37,712 nucleotides of DNA. Source: Puniceicoccales bacterium. Its GTDB lineage: Bacteria; Verrucomicrobiota; Verrucomicrobiia; Opitutales; LL51. The DNA is taken from the NCBI GenBank assembly GCA_031270475.1, contig JAISXO010000012.1:1-37712 (forward strand), in the 5' to 3' direction. Position 1 is the first letter of the stretch. Each line of letters starts with the position of its first letter. Positions 37,572 through 37,712 of this stretch are shown here, piece after piece. The notes under the pieces are model-generated. The model saw nothing but the letters and a program-made list of their open reading frames with translations, did no database searches and had not been told where the DNA came from. The translations under genes and the position numbers were made by a program.

Positions 37572-37712
37572 TTATATGATAAAGTTAAGGTTAGGAGGAG
37601 AAGCGAGAGGACTTTCAAAGGAGGTGTCCTTTTCGGAAACCTGGGCCTGAAGAAACTGCGCTAACTTTTCCCGCAATTGGGAAACCGTCGAAAAAAATGA
37701 ACCCACTGCTTT
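37572..37712 (-). CDS. C-terminal fragment of an unrecognised protein
   Basis: On the minus strand an open frame enters from the window edge and ends with TAA at 37572-37574, giving 46 residues (KAVGSFFSTVSQLREKLAQF then LQAQVSEKDTSFESP and LASPPNLNFII). The amphipathic helix followed by a Ser/Pro-rich tail reads like real coding sequence. It explains why the next gene has no ribosome-binding site. No family is recognised. Confidence 0.65.
   Translation of the reverse strand, partial: KAVGSFFSTVSQLREKLAQFLQAQVSEKDTSFESPLASPPNLNFII

Noticed and set aside
37571-37576. TATAAT on the minus strand directly before the start of the calcium-loop gene
   Set aside because: Transcription from it would begin after the ATG, no -35 box is found, and the bases belong to the stop region of the preceding gene.

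Overview
The window looks like a chromosomal segment of a Gram-negative, probably host-associated bacterium. Some 30 kb is one uninterrupted forward-strand cluster of translation and transcription genes. It runs tRNA-Thr, tuf, tRNA-Trp, secE, nusG, rplKAJL, rpoBC, rpsLG, fusA, rpsJ, rplCDWB, rpsS, rplV, rpsC, rplP, rpmC, rpsQ, rplNXE, rpsNH, rplFR, rpsE, rplO, secY, map, rpsMKD, rpoA, rplQ. The beta, str, S10, spc and alpha operons of E. coli are thus fused end to end. An OleC-type ligase, a zinc-ligand-free S14, an unusual EF-Tu switch I and ankyrin-repeat genes are together most reminiscent of the PVC superphylum. Within it I favour Verrucomicrobiota (Opitutae/Puniceicoccales-like). That placement is inference from remembered family features and was not tested by a search.

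Layout. 1-2485 is an accessory zone. It holds two paralogous ankyrin-repeat genes, the first cut by the window edge, built from near-identical 99-base units and sharing a duplicated 3' flank and terminator. 2486-32259 is the core cluster, with spacers mostly under 60 bases and two 4-base overlaps (rplA/rplJ and rplN/rplX). 32321-33460 is a soluble PAS histidine kinase of the NtrB type, at the end of the same strand. 33475-36377, on the minus strand, is a two-gene unit: a Ste24/CAAX-type M48 membrane protease followed by an OleC-like adenylate-forming enzyme. 36406-36736 is a 164-base tandem duplication carrying a copied gene 3' end. 36664-37712, on the minus strand, is a 301-residue protein with two calcium-loop repeats, preceded by the tail of another gene.

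How the genes work together. The core supplies most large- and small-subunit ribosomal proteins, both elongation-factor GTPases, the RNA polymerase alpha, beta and beta-prime subunits, NusG, the SecY and SecE translocon subunits and methionine aminopeptidase. It therefore couples transcription, translation, export and N-terminal processing. Genes often found in such clusters but absent here are rpmD, adk, infA and rpmJ.

Most unusual points: the EF-Tu switch I sequence, loss of the second zinc site in RpoC, an acidic N-terminal extension of S11, the modular duplication and fusion of the ankyrin genes, a perfect 7-bp inverted repeat just behind the predicted promoter of the second ankyrin gene, and the 164-base duplication near the right end. 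I saw no CRISPR array, transposase, rRNA gene or phage gene.
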